Notes under the pieces: model-generated | What the model was told of the DNA's origin: nothing | What the model saw: only the letters and a program-made list of their open reading frames with translations | Databases searched by the model: none | Translations under genes and position numbers: made by a program | Shown: positions 1 through 6,998 of the stretch, in pieces | Position numbering within the stretch: the stretch's first letter is position 1 | Layout: the number at the start of each line of letters is the position of its first letter | NCBI GenBank assembly: GCA_900553685.1 | Contig: USEI01000022.1 | Coordinates: forward strand, 1-23,932 | Length of the DNA stretch: 23,932 bases | Direction: 5' to 3' | From: an uncultured Clostridium sp. | GTDB lineage: Bacteria > Bacillota > Clostridia > TANB77 > CAG-508

Positions 1-2
1 AT

Positions 3-587
3 CTATGCCACCTCCAATTCTTTGAAAATAGCATTCTCGACAAACTGAGATTTGATGATTTCATCAAATTGTTTAATTTGCTGTTTTCTTATCTTTAATA
101 TTTCTGTAATTTTATCTAATTTATTAGCAATTTCAATTTGTTCTTTTTTCTCCCTATATGAAATTTCTAAATTTTCTACTATTCCTTTAGAAATTTCTTT
201 GAATGTTGCTCCTCTACCTAATGACTTAATATATTCAACATTATGTTTCAAAAAATAATATACATATCGATTTTCTAATCTATCTGAGCAAATTATATTT
301 TTAAAGCCTTGATTACAATACATATCATTATCACAAATTGCGACTTTTCCTATTGGTGCTCTACTTGATAATAAAACAGTTCCTTTGGGTAACAATTTTA
401 AATTAGTTTTCTCAACTGCTAAATCTGTTATTTTTCTTTGTGTATCTGCTATATAATAATCATCTTCTTGTATTTCAGCAGGAGTTATCCATAAAATTTC
501 TCCATCCCAATACTCTTTAATATTGGTTTTCGGAGTACTACCTGAAACTATTTCTCCTAATTCTCCTAATTTCACTTTTTCACTCAT
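3..587 (-). CDS. hsdS: Type I restriction-modification specificity subunit, half-size HsdS
   Basis: This subunit gives type I R-M complexes their DNA target specificity. The 194-residue protein has one target-recognition domain (about residues 5-145, starting KLGELGEIVSGSTPKT and containing SSRAPIGKVAI and NQGFKNI). It is followed by one conserved spacer helix (about 147-185, REKKEQIEIANKLDKI then QIKQFDEIIKSQFVE). A usual HsdS is about 400 residues with two recognition domains and two helices, so this is a half-size form that ends with a stop two bases inside the window. The ATG overlaps the hsdM stop by 4 bp (ATGA), and a GGAGG lies just upstream inside hsdM, so the two are translationally coupled. 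Half-size HsdS proteins can work as homodimers, but it may also be a truncated or phase-variable copy with other hsdS pieces beyond the left edge. The family call is firm; whether it is active is not known. Confidence 0.88.
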   Translation of the reverse strand: MSEKVKLGELGEIVSGSTPKTNIKEYWDGEILWITPAEIQEDDYYIADTQRKITDLAVEKTNLKLLPKGTVLLSSRAPIGKVAICDNDMYCNQGFKNIICSDRLENRYVYYFLKHNVEYIKSLGRGATFKEISKGIVENLEISYREKKEQIEIANKLDKITEILKIRKQQIKQFDEIIKSQFVENAIFKELEVA

Positions 588-2041
588 AATATATCCTCCA
601 ACTCTTTTAATTTTTGTTGGATTTCATCTTCCATTTCAATTACTCTTTTAAGAATAACTTTAGGATTTTCATATTCCTTTTTATCTATAACTATTTCTTT
701 ATACTTGTTAATTGATAAGTCATAATCATTCTCTACTATTTCTTCTTTAGGAACAAAGAAAGATTTTTCCGTTCTTGGTCTTTTTTGTTCTTCTTCTAAA
801 TCTCTATTATTAAATCTTTCTATAATATCAGGAATATCATTTTCTTTTATTGGTTGTCTTTGATCATCTAAGCTAAATCCATCTGCTGTCATATCATAAA
901 ACCATACTTTATCAGTTCCGCCTTGCCCTGTCTTTGTAAATATCATAATTGCTGTAGAAACTCCTGCATAAGGTTTAAATACTCCACTAGGCATTGAAAT
1001 AATTGCCTCTAATTTATGATTTTCTATAATTTCTTTTCTTATTGCCTTGTGTTGATTTGAACTACCAAATAAAACTCCATCAGGAACAATTGAGGCAACT
1101 CTACCACCTGTTTTTAATATCTTTAAAAATAATGCTAAAAATAGTAATTCTGTTTTTTTAGATTTATTTGTTACTCCTAATAAATCTTTAGAGATTGTTT
1201 CTAAATCAACAGACCCCTTAAATGGTGGATTTGCTAAAACTAGTGTGAATTTATTCTTGTCCTCATTATCGTCACCAATAGTATTTTTATATTCAATATT
1301 AGGATTCTCAATTCCATGCTGCATTAAGTTCATTGCACTTATTCTCAACATTGTTGTATCAATATCAAATCCGTAAAACATTGTATTATTAAAATGCTCT
1401 TTTTCTTCTTTATCATTAAATATCTCTTTATGATTTTCTCTTAAATATTCTCCTGCCTCAACTAAGAACCCTGCACTACCACAAGCTGGATCGACAATAA
1501 TATCCTGTGAAGTTGGCTTCATAAGTTCTACCATCATTCTTATAATGTGTCTTGGCGTTCTAAATTGTCCATTAGTTCCTGCTGTAGATAATTTCGAAAG
1601 TAAATATTCGTAAACATCTCCTTTAGTATCTCTGTCTTTCATTGGTAGTCCATCAATACCTGTAACTACTTTTTGTAACATTAATGGTGTAGGTACTAAA
1701 AATAATGCATCTTGCATATATTTTGCATAATTAGAATTTTTTGTGTTTCCTAATTGTTTAATAAAAGGAAAAACATTTTCTTGCATATTTTTAAACATTC
1801 TTCCTGCCTCATAGTCCTTAAACACACTCCACCTACAATTTTGATGTTCACTATCAAATATCCTGTTGCTTGTAATTCCTAAAAAGATATCATCTTTTTC
1901 ATTTCTAATTTCTATATCATCTAATCCTTTAATAAATAACAAATATGTAATTTGTTCTATAACAGATAAAGGATTTGTTATTCCACCAGTCCAAAAATAT
2001 TCCCATATTCTATCTATTTTATTTCTTAAATCTGTATCCAT
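584..2041 (-). CDS. hsdM: Type I restriction-modification DNA methyltransferase subunit HsdM
   Basis: This is the N6-adenine methyltransferase subunit of a type I R-M system. It modifies the host target sequence and forms the core of the restriction complex with HsdS and HsdR. The 485-residue protein has the HsdM N-terminal helical region (about 1-130, with TGGITNPLSVIEQITYLLF). The SAM-binding motif I follows in the stretch DPACGSAGFLVEAGEYL (about residues 184-200), and the catalytic motif IV is NPPFKG (about 270). Its length is normal for the family. It starts at an ATG with an AGGGGG ribosome binding site. It is followed directly by hsdS with a 4-bp overlap. No hsdR is visible; it would have to lie left of the window, because the region upstream of hsdM holds only a remnant and non-coding DNA. 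The gene appears intact. Confidence 0.95.
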   Translation of the reverse strand: MDTDLRNKIDRIWEYFWTGGITNPLSVIEQITYLLFIKGLDDIEIRNEKDDIFLGITSNRIFDSEHQNCRWSVFKDYEAGRMFKNMQENVFPFIKQLGNTKNSNYAKYMQDALFLVPTPLMLQKVVTGIDGLPMKDRDTKGDVYEYLLSKLSTAGTNGQFRTPRHIIRMMVELMKPTSQDIIVDPACGSAGFLVEAGEYLRENHKEIFNDKEEKEHFNNTMFYGFDIDTTMLRISAMNLMQHGIENPNIEYKNTIGDDNEDKNKFTLVLANPPFKGSVDLETISKDLLGVTNKSKKTELLFLALFLKILKTGGRVASIVPDGVLFGSSNQHKAIRKEIIENHKLEAIISMPSGVFKPYAGVSTAIMIFTKTGQGGTDKVWFYDMTADGFSLDDQRQPIKENDIPDIIERFNNRDLEEEQKRPRTEKSFFVPKEEIVENDYDLSINKYKEIVIDKKEYENPKVILKRVIEMEDEIQQKLKELEDIL

Positions 2042-2152
2042 TTTTGCCCCCTAATTGCTTATAAAAACTCTAGTATATTTTATATCATAAAGCCATAAAT
2101 TTCACAACATTATTCGACAATTTAATCTTATAATTATTTCTACTTTTTTCGA

Positions 2153-2179
2153 CAAAAAGAAGCCGATTTCTCGACTTCT
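2153..2179 (-). terminator. Intrinsic terminator after the macro-domain remnant
   Basis: On the minus strand a 9-bp stem (AGAAGTCGA pairing with TCGGCTTCT, one G-T pair) closes a GAAA loop and runs into a T tract. It lies between the macro remnant and hsdM, so it should separate their transcription. Confidence 0.65.
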
Positions 2180-2290
2180 AATCTATAACTAATTTACTTA
2201 AATTATGACTTTTCAATATTGTAAATATTAATTTCTCTATTTTTTCTAAATTAATACTTTTACCTTACTCTAAATAAAAATCTCTCTTTA

Positions 2291-2659
2291 TTATAAACTT
2301 TCACCAATTTTATTTATTGAAAAATCATCATTTTTTCTACATACAATATGTAATTTATATGGTTTCTTTATCTTATGTTCACTTAATTTATACGACATAA
2401 TTATTATATCTAATAACTCTTGTTGAGTAAGTGATTGTCCGTTTATACGAGTTAAGCCAGAACCTAATATTGGTATACATACATCTTCTTGACCATAATA
2501 TTTATCAATTTCTTCCCATAATACTGATAAACATTCAATAAATTCTTGATATGAAAAAAAATTTCCTAATCCATTCTTATCTAATTTTGCAAAAGCCATT
2601 AAACTTTTCACGATAAAAAATAAGTAAAAGACTACTAATAAATAATTTAGGTTTCCCAT
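2291..2659 (-). pseudogene. Truncated macro-domain protein (DUF6430 / Thoeris ThsA-macro-like), N-terminus lost
   Basis: The open frame of 122 residues has a C-terminal half that reads like the macro domain once called DUF6430, also found in ThsA-type Thoeris anti-phage proteins. Recognisable stretches are LWEEIDKYYG (about 48-57), the nucleotide-binding-type loop IPILGSGLTRING (about 63-75), LTQQELLDIII and KLHIVCRKNDDFS. Family members normally have a longer N-terminal part, often with membrane helices. Here the recognisable homology begins only near SLMAFAKLDKNG. The first ~18 residues (GNLNYLLVVFYLFF) come from translating a perfect 12-bp inverted repeat, which looks like a junction rather than native protein. 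No ribosome binding site is seen before the ATG. I read it as a 5'-deleted remnant; a short expressed protein cannot be excluded. The family recognition is from memory of conserved motifs, not from a search. Confidence 0.6.
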
Positions 2660-2670
2660 AGTCTTTTACT
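2622..2670. repeat. Perfect 12-bp inverted repeat at the 5' break of the macro-domain remnant
   Basis: AGTAAAAGACTA and TAGTCTTTTACT flank about 20 bp and can form a hairpin. On the minus strand it is followed by T-rich DNA, so it could be the terminator of a lost upstream gene. It coincides with the point where recognisable macro-domain homology starts. Confidence 0.5.
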
Positions 2671-2708
2671 GAAAATTTATTAGAAATATCAACCGTTTTG
2701 GAAAATTA

Positions 2709-2728
2709 TTTCCCCAACTTTTCCCCAA
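2709..2728. repeat. Direct repeat of TTTCCCCAA, period 11 (arm-type site candidate)
   Basis: Two identical copies of TTTCCCCAA are spaced 11 bp apart, one helical turn. A related inverted element (CAAATTGGAGAC) lies about 40 bp further right. Tandem short repeats about 100 bp from an att core are typical of tyrosine-recombinase arm-binding sites; here the core candidate is at 2822. Confidence 0.4.
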
Positions 2729-2781
2729 TTTGACATAATAATGCCATTTAAAAACATTATTGTAAACAAATTGGAGACAAC

Positions 2782-2816
2782 AAAAAATCACTAAAACCGT
2801 TATAGTTCTAGTGATT
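2782..2816 (-). terminator. Hairpin followed by T tract on the minus strand, next to the tRNA-end copy
   Basis: The arms AATCACTA and TAGTGATT pair, with an extended inner stem (GAAC with GGTT), and a run of six T follows on the minus strand. It lies just downstream of the 12-bp tRNA 3'-end copy. This is where a terminator of a tRNA gene in that orientation would be. Confidence 0.5.
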
Positions 2817-2821
2817 CCAGT

Positions 2822-2833
2822 TTGGTTGCGGGA
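2822..2833 (-). repeat. Displaced copy of the tRNA-fMet 3' end (att-core candidate)
   Basis: Read on the minus strand, this is TCCCGCAACCAA, identical to the last bases of the tRNA-fMet at 12722-12797 including CCA and the next base. No tRNA body precedes it here. Such isolated tRNA 3' ends are typical of attachment sites left by integrative elements. It is inverted relative to the tRNA copy, so the two are not a simple attL/attR pair. Confidence 0.55.
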
Positions 2834-3203
2834 AAACAATCAAATGCTTATTTATCAATAAATTTTATACTTTTGTTTAGTCAATTGTTTTTAATGTATT
2901 TTATTTAACTATACAATGCTAATAAAATAAACTTAGACAAAGTGTTATTATAATTAATAATTTCTTTCTACCAATATGCACTAATTATCTAGTTTTACTT
3001 CTATATCAAATCCTGTACTATTAATGGCTTTATTTTTTATGGGAAACGTTGAAAAACACTTATGTTTTATTAAAATTATATAAATCATTAAAATATTTCA
3101 TTCTTTATTAAATATAATTTTAAATAATTTTTTTATTCTTTTTTATCTTTTCATTAATTTATTATAAAAAAGTATAAAATACTAAAGAAATATAGTATAA
3201 GGC
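2834..3203. other. AT-rich intergenic stretch without a recognisable gene
   Basis: I see no gene with a start, ribosome binding site and protein-like composition. On the minus strand a short open frame ends at about 2985 (last residues STGFDIEVKLDN). It looks protein-like but is only about 28 codons long with no start, so at best it is the tail of a lost gene. Confidence 0.4.
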
Positions 3204-3240
3204 AAAAAATCCATAGTAAACTATGGATTTTTTTATTTTT
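3204..3240 (+). terminator. Intrinsic terminator, probably bidirectional
   Basis: The stem AAAATCCATAG / CTATGGATTTT has a TAAA loop and is followed by a long T-rich tract on the plus strand. The A-rich 5' side would also serve the minus strand. No intact gene ends next to it, which fits a decayed region. Confidence 0.7.
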
Positions 3241-3346
3241 AATTAGTGCAGTAGTTGAAAAATGTGCAAAAAATATCATAGTCTACTCCGTTAAAAAATA
3301 TTAGCAATACTGATATACTTTATATGCAAATGTTTAGGAGGTTATT

Positions 3347-3685
3347 ATGATATTGCCAGATTGTAACGAATATAAAAAAATTATAGCTAAAAATTTAAAA
3401 TTATATAGAGACAAAAAATATACTCAAGCTCAATTAGCAGAAATGATTCAATTAACTGAAAATTCTATTTCTGACGTTGAAACTGAAAAATCTATCATGA
3501 ATTCCTATAACTTACTTAAGGTATGCATAGTTTTAAATATTACACCAAATGACTTGGTAAAAGACCTATTACCTGATAAGAAAAGATTAGTTATTGATAA
3601 CTTATTAGATGAACTTTCAACTTTATCTTTTGAAGAACAAGATAAAGTTCTTAGAATAATACAAATTTTAAAATCTAAAAAATAA
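3347..3685 (+). CDS. XRE-family helix-turn-helix transcriptional regulator
   Basis: This small (112 residues) DNA-binding protein has an N-terminal Cro/C1-type HTH at about residues 10-65. Characteristic stretches are NLKLYRDKKYTQAQLAEMI, the recognition region LTENSISDVETEKS, and LLKVCIVLNITPNDLV. The C-terminal ~40 residues (FEEQDKVLRIIQILKSKK) form the short helical tail seen in many single-domain Clostridia regulators, probably for dimerisation. A TAGGAGG lies 6-7 bases before the ATG. It is the first gene of the regulatory island and lies just upstream of, and in the same direction as, a sigma/membrane-protein pair, with a terminator hairpin between. It may repress its own promoter and influence the sigma module by read-through (inference). 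The target is unknown. Confidence 0.85.
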   Translation: MILPDCNEYKKIIAKNLKLYRDKKYTQAQLAEMIQLTENSISDVETEKSIMNSYNLLKVCIVLNITPNDLVKDLLPDKKRLVIDNLLDELSTLSFEEQDKVLRIIQILKSKK

Positions 3686-3703
3686 TTTTATATTTATCAA
3701 GTT

Positions 3704-3733
3704 AGTATATGTTAATACCATATACTTTTTTTA
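3704..3733 (+). terminator. Intrinsic terminator or attenuator between the XRE gene and the sigma gene
   Basis: AGTATATG pairs with CATATACT across a 7-base loop, followed by seven T. It ends only about 10 bases before the AAAGGAG of the sigma gene, leaving no room for a separate promoter after it. The sigma gene therefore depends on read-through or on a promoter located before the hairpin. Confidence 0.65.
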
Positions 3734-3762
3734 TTATTTAACGAAAGGAGATTTATCTAAAT

Positions 3763-4299
3763 TTGGATGAACTTATAGAAAAATCTTTACATGGTGATAT
3801 TGAATCATATAATGATTTAATCAATATGATACTTCCATTATTATATAATATTGCTAGAACAAGAGTAAGTAGTGTTGAAGATATCAATGATATAATTCAA
3901 GAAACTATATTCAAATCATATAAAAATCTACACCAATTAAAAGATAAAAAATATTTTAAGGCTTGGATTATCAAAATATTAAAAAATGAATGCTACAATT
4001 TCAACAATAAATTATATAGAGAGAATAAAATTTGGGAGAAAATTAAAATTCTAAAATATTCTCATTTAAACTCTAATATAGAAGAAAAAACTATCAGTAA
4101 TTTAGATTTTGAATTATCATTAAAAAATTTAAATGAAGATGAAAAAACAATAGTAATTTTATATTATAAATATGGATATCATATAAATGAAATAGCAAGT
4201 GTATTCGATGAAAACGCAGAGAATATTAAAAGTAAGTTATATAGAGCAAGAATTAAAATAAAACATAATAGAGAGGAGGGAAATAATAATGTCAAATAA
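3763..4299 (+). CDS. ECF-like sigma-70 family RNA polymerase sigma factor (module 1)
   Basis: This predicted alternative sigma factor has 178 residues. Region 2 covers about residues 10-85 (SYNDLINMILPLLYNIAR, then DINDIIQETIFKSYKNL and KAWIIKILKNECYN). Region 4 covers about 120-172 (LNEDEKTIVILYYKYGY, the helix-turn-helix HINEIASVFDENAENIKSKL, and YRARIKIK). Regions 1 and 3 are absent, as in ECF/group 4 factors. The start is a TTG with AAAGGAG 12 bases upstream; an ATG four bases later is out of frame. The stop overlaps the next gene by 11 bp, so the sigma factor and its membrane partner are translationally coupled. The arrangement resembles sigma/anti-sigma operons in which the membrane protein restrains the sigma factor until an extracellular signal arrives (inference). 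Confidence 0.88.
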   Translation: MDELIEKSLHGDIESYNDLINMILPLLYNIARTRVSSVEDINDIIQETIFKSYKNLHQLKDKKYFKAWIIKILKNECYNFNNKLYRENKIWEKIKILKYSHLNSNIEEKTISNLDFELSLKNLNEDEKTIVILYYKYGYHINEIASVFDENAENIKSKLYRARIKIKHNREEGNNNVK

Positions 4300-5329
4300 T
4301 AACAATGAAAAAATAGATAACTTAGATAAAGAACTATTTGAATTTTTTCAAAACATGCCTACTAATGAAGTTCCTGACTCAACTAAAAAAGCTGTAAAAA
4401 AAGCTTTTAAAAAAATTAAAAGTCAAACTACTACTTTAAATAAATTAAGTAAAGTTGCAGTAATTGTTATAACTTTTGGAATATTAAGTACTAGCATTGT
4501 TTTTGCTAAAGATATTATTGACTTTATTACTTCTCTATTCAATAATTCGACTAAAGCAATAGATACTGCTGTACAAAACAACTATGTACAAAATATAGAT
4601 ATGGAATTTATCTACTACGATAATATTGGTATAAAATCTAATTCTTTAATAATAGATGATACCAATATGGATATATCTTTTATATATGATTGTACGCATT
4701 TAGAAAATATTCAATCTATAGAATTAAATGATTATATAATTACAGATGAAAATAATAATTTAATATATAACACCAATTATTCAGAAGCAGAATTATTAGT
4801 TAATTCTTATATTAAATATAATAAACCAAAATTAATAGCAGATGGCATTTTCCAAGATTCTATCATATATAAATCTACCAATTTTCCAAAATTTGAAAAA
4901 ATATGTTTTCAAATTTCTAGTTTAAAAATCTACAACGGTGATAACTATAAAATAAAAACTGGTATATGGAATTTCGAAATATCAATAGATAAACAATTAA
5001 ATCAAAGAAAAAATAAAAATTTAACAATTTCTAGTAATACATTTATAACAGATAGCTCAGCAGAACTGACAGAAACATCTTTAAAAATAAATTTAAATTT
5101 TAATATTTTACTTAATAGAGATATTATTGAAGATAATAAAAAAATTATTCTAACAGATTATAATAATACTACTTATAATTACTCAATAGCAAATCTAAAA
5201 GACAATTCTGACGGCTCAACTTTATACATAGAATATGATATTAGTAAATACTCAAATAAATCACATAATTTTGAATTAATAATAAATTTCAATTCACACA
5301 ATACTATTAAATTATTATTATCTGATTGA
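4289..5329 (+). CDS. DUF4179-type single-pass membrane protein, predicted anti-sigma/sensor (module 1)
   Basis: The 346-residue protein has three parts: a charged cytoplasmic N-terminus (about 1-52), one transmembrane helix (about 54-73, KVAVIVITFGILSTSIVFA) and a large extracellular region. The extracellular part starts with the block KDIIDFITSLFNN then AVQNNYVQ, which recurs in all membrane partners of this island. It continues with beta-rich segments (DDTNMDISFIYD, ITDENNNLIYN, GIWNFEISID). This matches DUF4179 proteins found next to sigma factors in Clostridia, a layout similar to RsgI-like anti-sigma factors. By analogy the N-terminus would bind the sigma factor encoded just upstream (11-bp gene overlap) and the outer domain would sense a ligand. 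The AGAGGAGG ribosome binding site lies in the end of the sigma gene. The anti-sigma role is inferred from layout; the ligand is unknown. Confidence 0.75.
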   Translation: MSNNNNEKIDNLDKELFEFFQNMPTNEVPDSTKKAVKKAFKKIKSQTTTLNKLSKVAVIVITFGILSTSIVFAKDIIDFITSLFNNSTKAIDTAVQNNYVQNIDMEFIYYDNIGIKSNSLIIDDTNMDISFIYDCTHLENIQSIELNDYIITDENNNLIYNTNYSEAELLVNSYIKYNKPKLIADGIFQDSIIYKSTNFPKFEKICFQISSLKIYNGDNYKIKTGIWNFEISIDKQLNQRKNKNLTISSNTFITDSSAELTETSLKINLNFNILLNRDIIEDNKKIILTDYNNTTYNYSIANLKDNSDGSTLYIEYDISKYSNKSHNFELIINFNSHNTIKLLLSD

Positions 5330-5333
5330 TTTG

Positions 5334-5367
5334 AAAAAGCATGGCTAGTAGTAAGCCATGCTTTTTT
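5334..5367. terminator. Bidirectional intrinsic terminator between module 1 and a secreted-protein gene
   Basis: The 11-bp stem AAAGCATGGCT / AGCCATGCTTT has T runs on the plus strand (TTTTTT) and the minus strand (CTTTTTC). It serves two convergent genes, ending at 5329 (+) and 5391 (-). Confidence 0.85.
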
Positions 5368-5390
5368 AAAAGTAGAAAATGGAATTAATA

Positions 5391-5879
5391 TTAACTGTAT
5401 GAACTTATTGTCATATGAATTCTTAGAGTACGTGCTGTACCATAAGCCAAAAGATACTTAAAATAATATGATGAACTAGATGAAATTGGTATATTCTGTA
5501 CAGCATGTGAAGTTCCATCAGCTCGAAATTGATCTTCTCTTTCTATACGACTTCCTCTGCAAAGTCTGACTGCTAAAATATTGTCTACAGCATTTCCATT
5601 TGCGTCAGTCACTGTTATCGTATACCTCAAATAATTTCCAGTATAATATCGAGAACTTCCTATATGTTCGAGATATACAGAAAATATATCATCAACATTT
5701 GTCCGTGATATTTTATAAATTTCTGTTACTTCTCCATTTGAAGAAATTTCGAAATCATAAGTTTTAGTGCTTGTTTTTGTTTGCTCTGATGTTTGAGAAG
5801 CAAAAGCTGTTGTTCCAATATTGAAAGTAATTATAATTACTACTAATAACATAATATTAATCCGCTTTAAAAAATTCAT
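5391..5879 (-). CDS. Small secreted protein of unknown function
   Basis: The 162-residue protein has a clear Sec signal peptide: the basic start MNFLKRIN, a hydrophobic core LLVVIIITFNIG and a likely cut after AFA (about residue 27). The mature ~135 residues alternate hydrophobic and polar residues in a beta-rich pattern (YLRYTITVTDANGNAV, ILAVRLCRGSR, YYFKYLLAYGTARTL) and end in a terminal strand. There is one cysteine, no anchor, no sortase motif and no lipobox, so it is probably released. GGAGG precedes the ATG. It is divergent from the response-regulator-like gene at 6117 and convergent with module 1. Its base composition is visibly less AT-rich than the adjacent sigma genes. I do not recognise a family. 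It may be an output or a ligand of the neighbouring sensory modules (inference). Confidence 0.75.
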   Translation of the reverse strand: MNFLKRINIMLLVVIIITFNIGTTAFASQTSEQTKTSTKTYDFEISSNGEVTEIYKISRTNVDDIFSVYLEHIGSSRYYTGNYLRYTITVTDANGNAVDNILAVRLCRGSRIEREDQFRADGTSHAVQNIPISSSSSYYFKYLLAYGTARTLRIHMTISSYS

Positions 5880-6116
5880 TGTTTGCCTCCATAATTAATT
5901 TAATAATAAGTTATTTTCCATTTTCTACTTTTTTACAAATTGTATGTTAAATTATTTACATATCAATCGTTAATCCCCCCATAAAACCTCTATATTTAAT
6001 GTTTTAGCAAAAAGCAAAAAAAAGATAAAAAAAGATAAAATATTTTTAAACTTATATGCAACCATTTTTTTATAATTACAGTCTTATTAAGTAAAATGAA
6101 AATACGGAGGCATATT

Positions 6117-6851
6117 ATGATAAATGTTTTATTAGCAGAAAAAAATATTAATGATGGAAAAGAAATAATAAATAAATTACTTATTAAAAATCCCAATATT
6201 CGATTATGTGGTATTGCTACTACTTTAGATGAATTATTATCCATCACTAATAGAAATCATATAGATATAATTTTATTTAATTTAAAATTATCTGATTACA
6301 AGAAAATTCAAACTAATAAATTATTAAATAAAAAAAGATTTAATAATTCTATAATATTATTTTTAGATAATTATCCTAATAATAATACTATAAATTCTTC
6401 TTACTTACTCGATTATATTATAAAGGAAACTCATATTGAAAAAATTACAAAAAAAATTAATTTTTTATTACTTTCAAAAGAATTACTTTTAGAAGAAAAT
6501 CTATCGTTCCAAAAAAAAGAAGATTCTAAGATAAAAAATAAAATTAATAAAGAATTAAAATACTTATCTTTTAATTTTAATCATTGTGGAACAAAATACA
6601 TAATGGAGAGCATTTACATATTATATAAACTTAAAGACTATTATGACGATAATTTAGAAAAAGATATATATCCAATTGTCGCTAAAAAATATGGTAAGAC
6701 AATTCATAATATAAAAATGGATATAATATATGCCACCAATATAATGTATTGTGAAGCAAAAGAAGAAAAACTTATGAAATATTTAAAAATTTATGAACCT
6801 TATAAACCCGGTCCAAAAAGAATTATAACTACTATATTAGGAAAAATATAA
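6117..6851 (+). CDS. Response-regulator-like protein with degenerate receiver and Spo0A-like C-terminal domain
   Basis: The 244-residue protein is two-domain. Residues 1-118 follow the receiver fold (MINVLLAEKN..., IDIILFNLKLSD, SIILFLDNY, YIIKET), but the acidic pair is E8-K9 and the phospho-acceptor position is Asn55 instead of Asp. Residues 145-244 resemble the DNA-binding Spo0A C-terminal domain. Points of similarity are GTKYIMESIYILY, DIYPIVAKKYGKTIHNIKMDI, a helix IYATNIMYCEA, and the tail KPGPKRIITTI aligning with Spo0A's KPTNSEFI. I chose the ATG at 6117 because CGGAGG sits 6 bases before it; an in-frame ATG at 6096 lacks a site. It is divergent from the secreted protein at 5879 and lies upstream of the fused sigma gene. 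It is probably a phosphorylation-independent regulator of sporulation-like ancestry; the target is unknown. Confidence 0.7.
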   Translation: MINVLLAEKNINDGKEIINKLLIKNPNIRLCGIATTLDELLSITNRNHIDIILFNLKLSDYKKIQTNKLLNKKRFNNSIILFLDNYPNNNTINSSYLLDYIIKETHIEKITKKINFLLLSKELLLEENLSFQKKEDSKIKNKINKELKYLSFNFNHCGTKYIMESIYILYKLKDYYDDNLEKDIYPIVAKKYGKTIHNIKMDIIYATNIMYCEAKEEKLMKYLKIYEPYKPGPKRIITTILGKI

Positions 6852-6998
6852 GAATTTATTTATACAATTATTTTTAGTTGTGTTAAAATATTACTATAAA
6901 AATTAATAATATTTACTTTCATCTTTTAAACAAATAATTTAATATTATTGAAACTTCTAGCTGAATTACTAGTATATATATTTGAAAGGAAGGTTAAA

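Noticed and set aside
2686..3020. Possible CRISPR or other regular repeat array
   Set aside because: Only pairs of short repeats are present, without regular spacers; better explained as integrase arm sites.
2985..3066. Short minus-strand frame ending STGFDIEVKLDN
   Set aside because: Protein-like ending but only about 28 codons, no start, no neighbour that would explain it; mentioned only as a possible gene tail.
6948..6998. 17-codon N-terminal extension of the fused sigma protein
   Set aside because: The upstream start has no ribosome binding site, while AAAGGAAGG precedes the ATG at 6999, and sigma paralogues start there.
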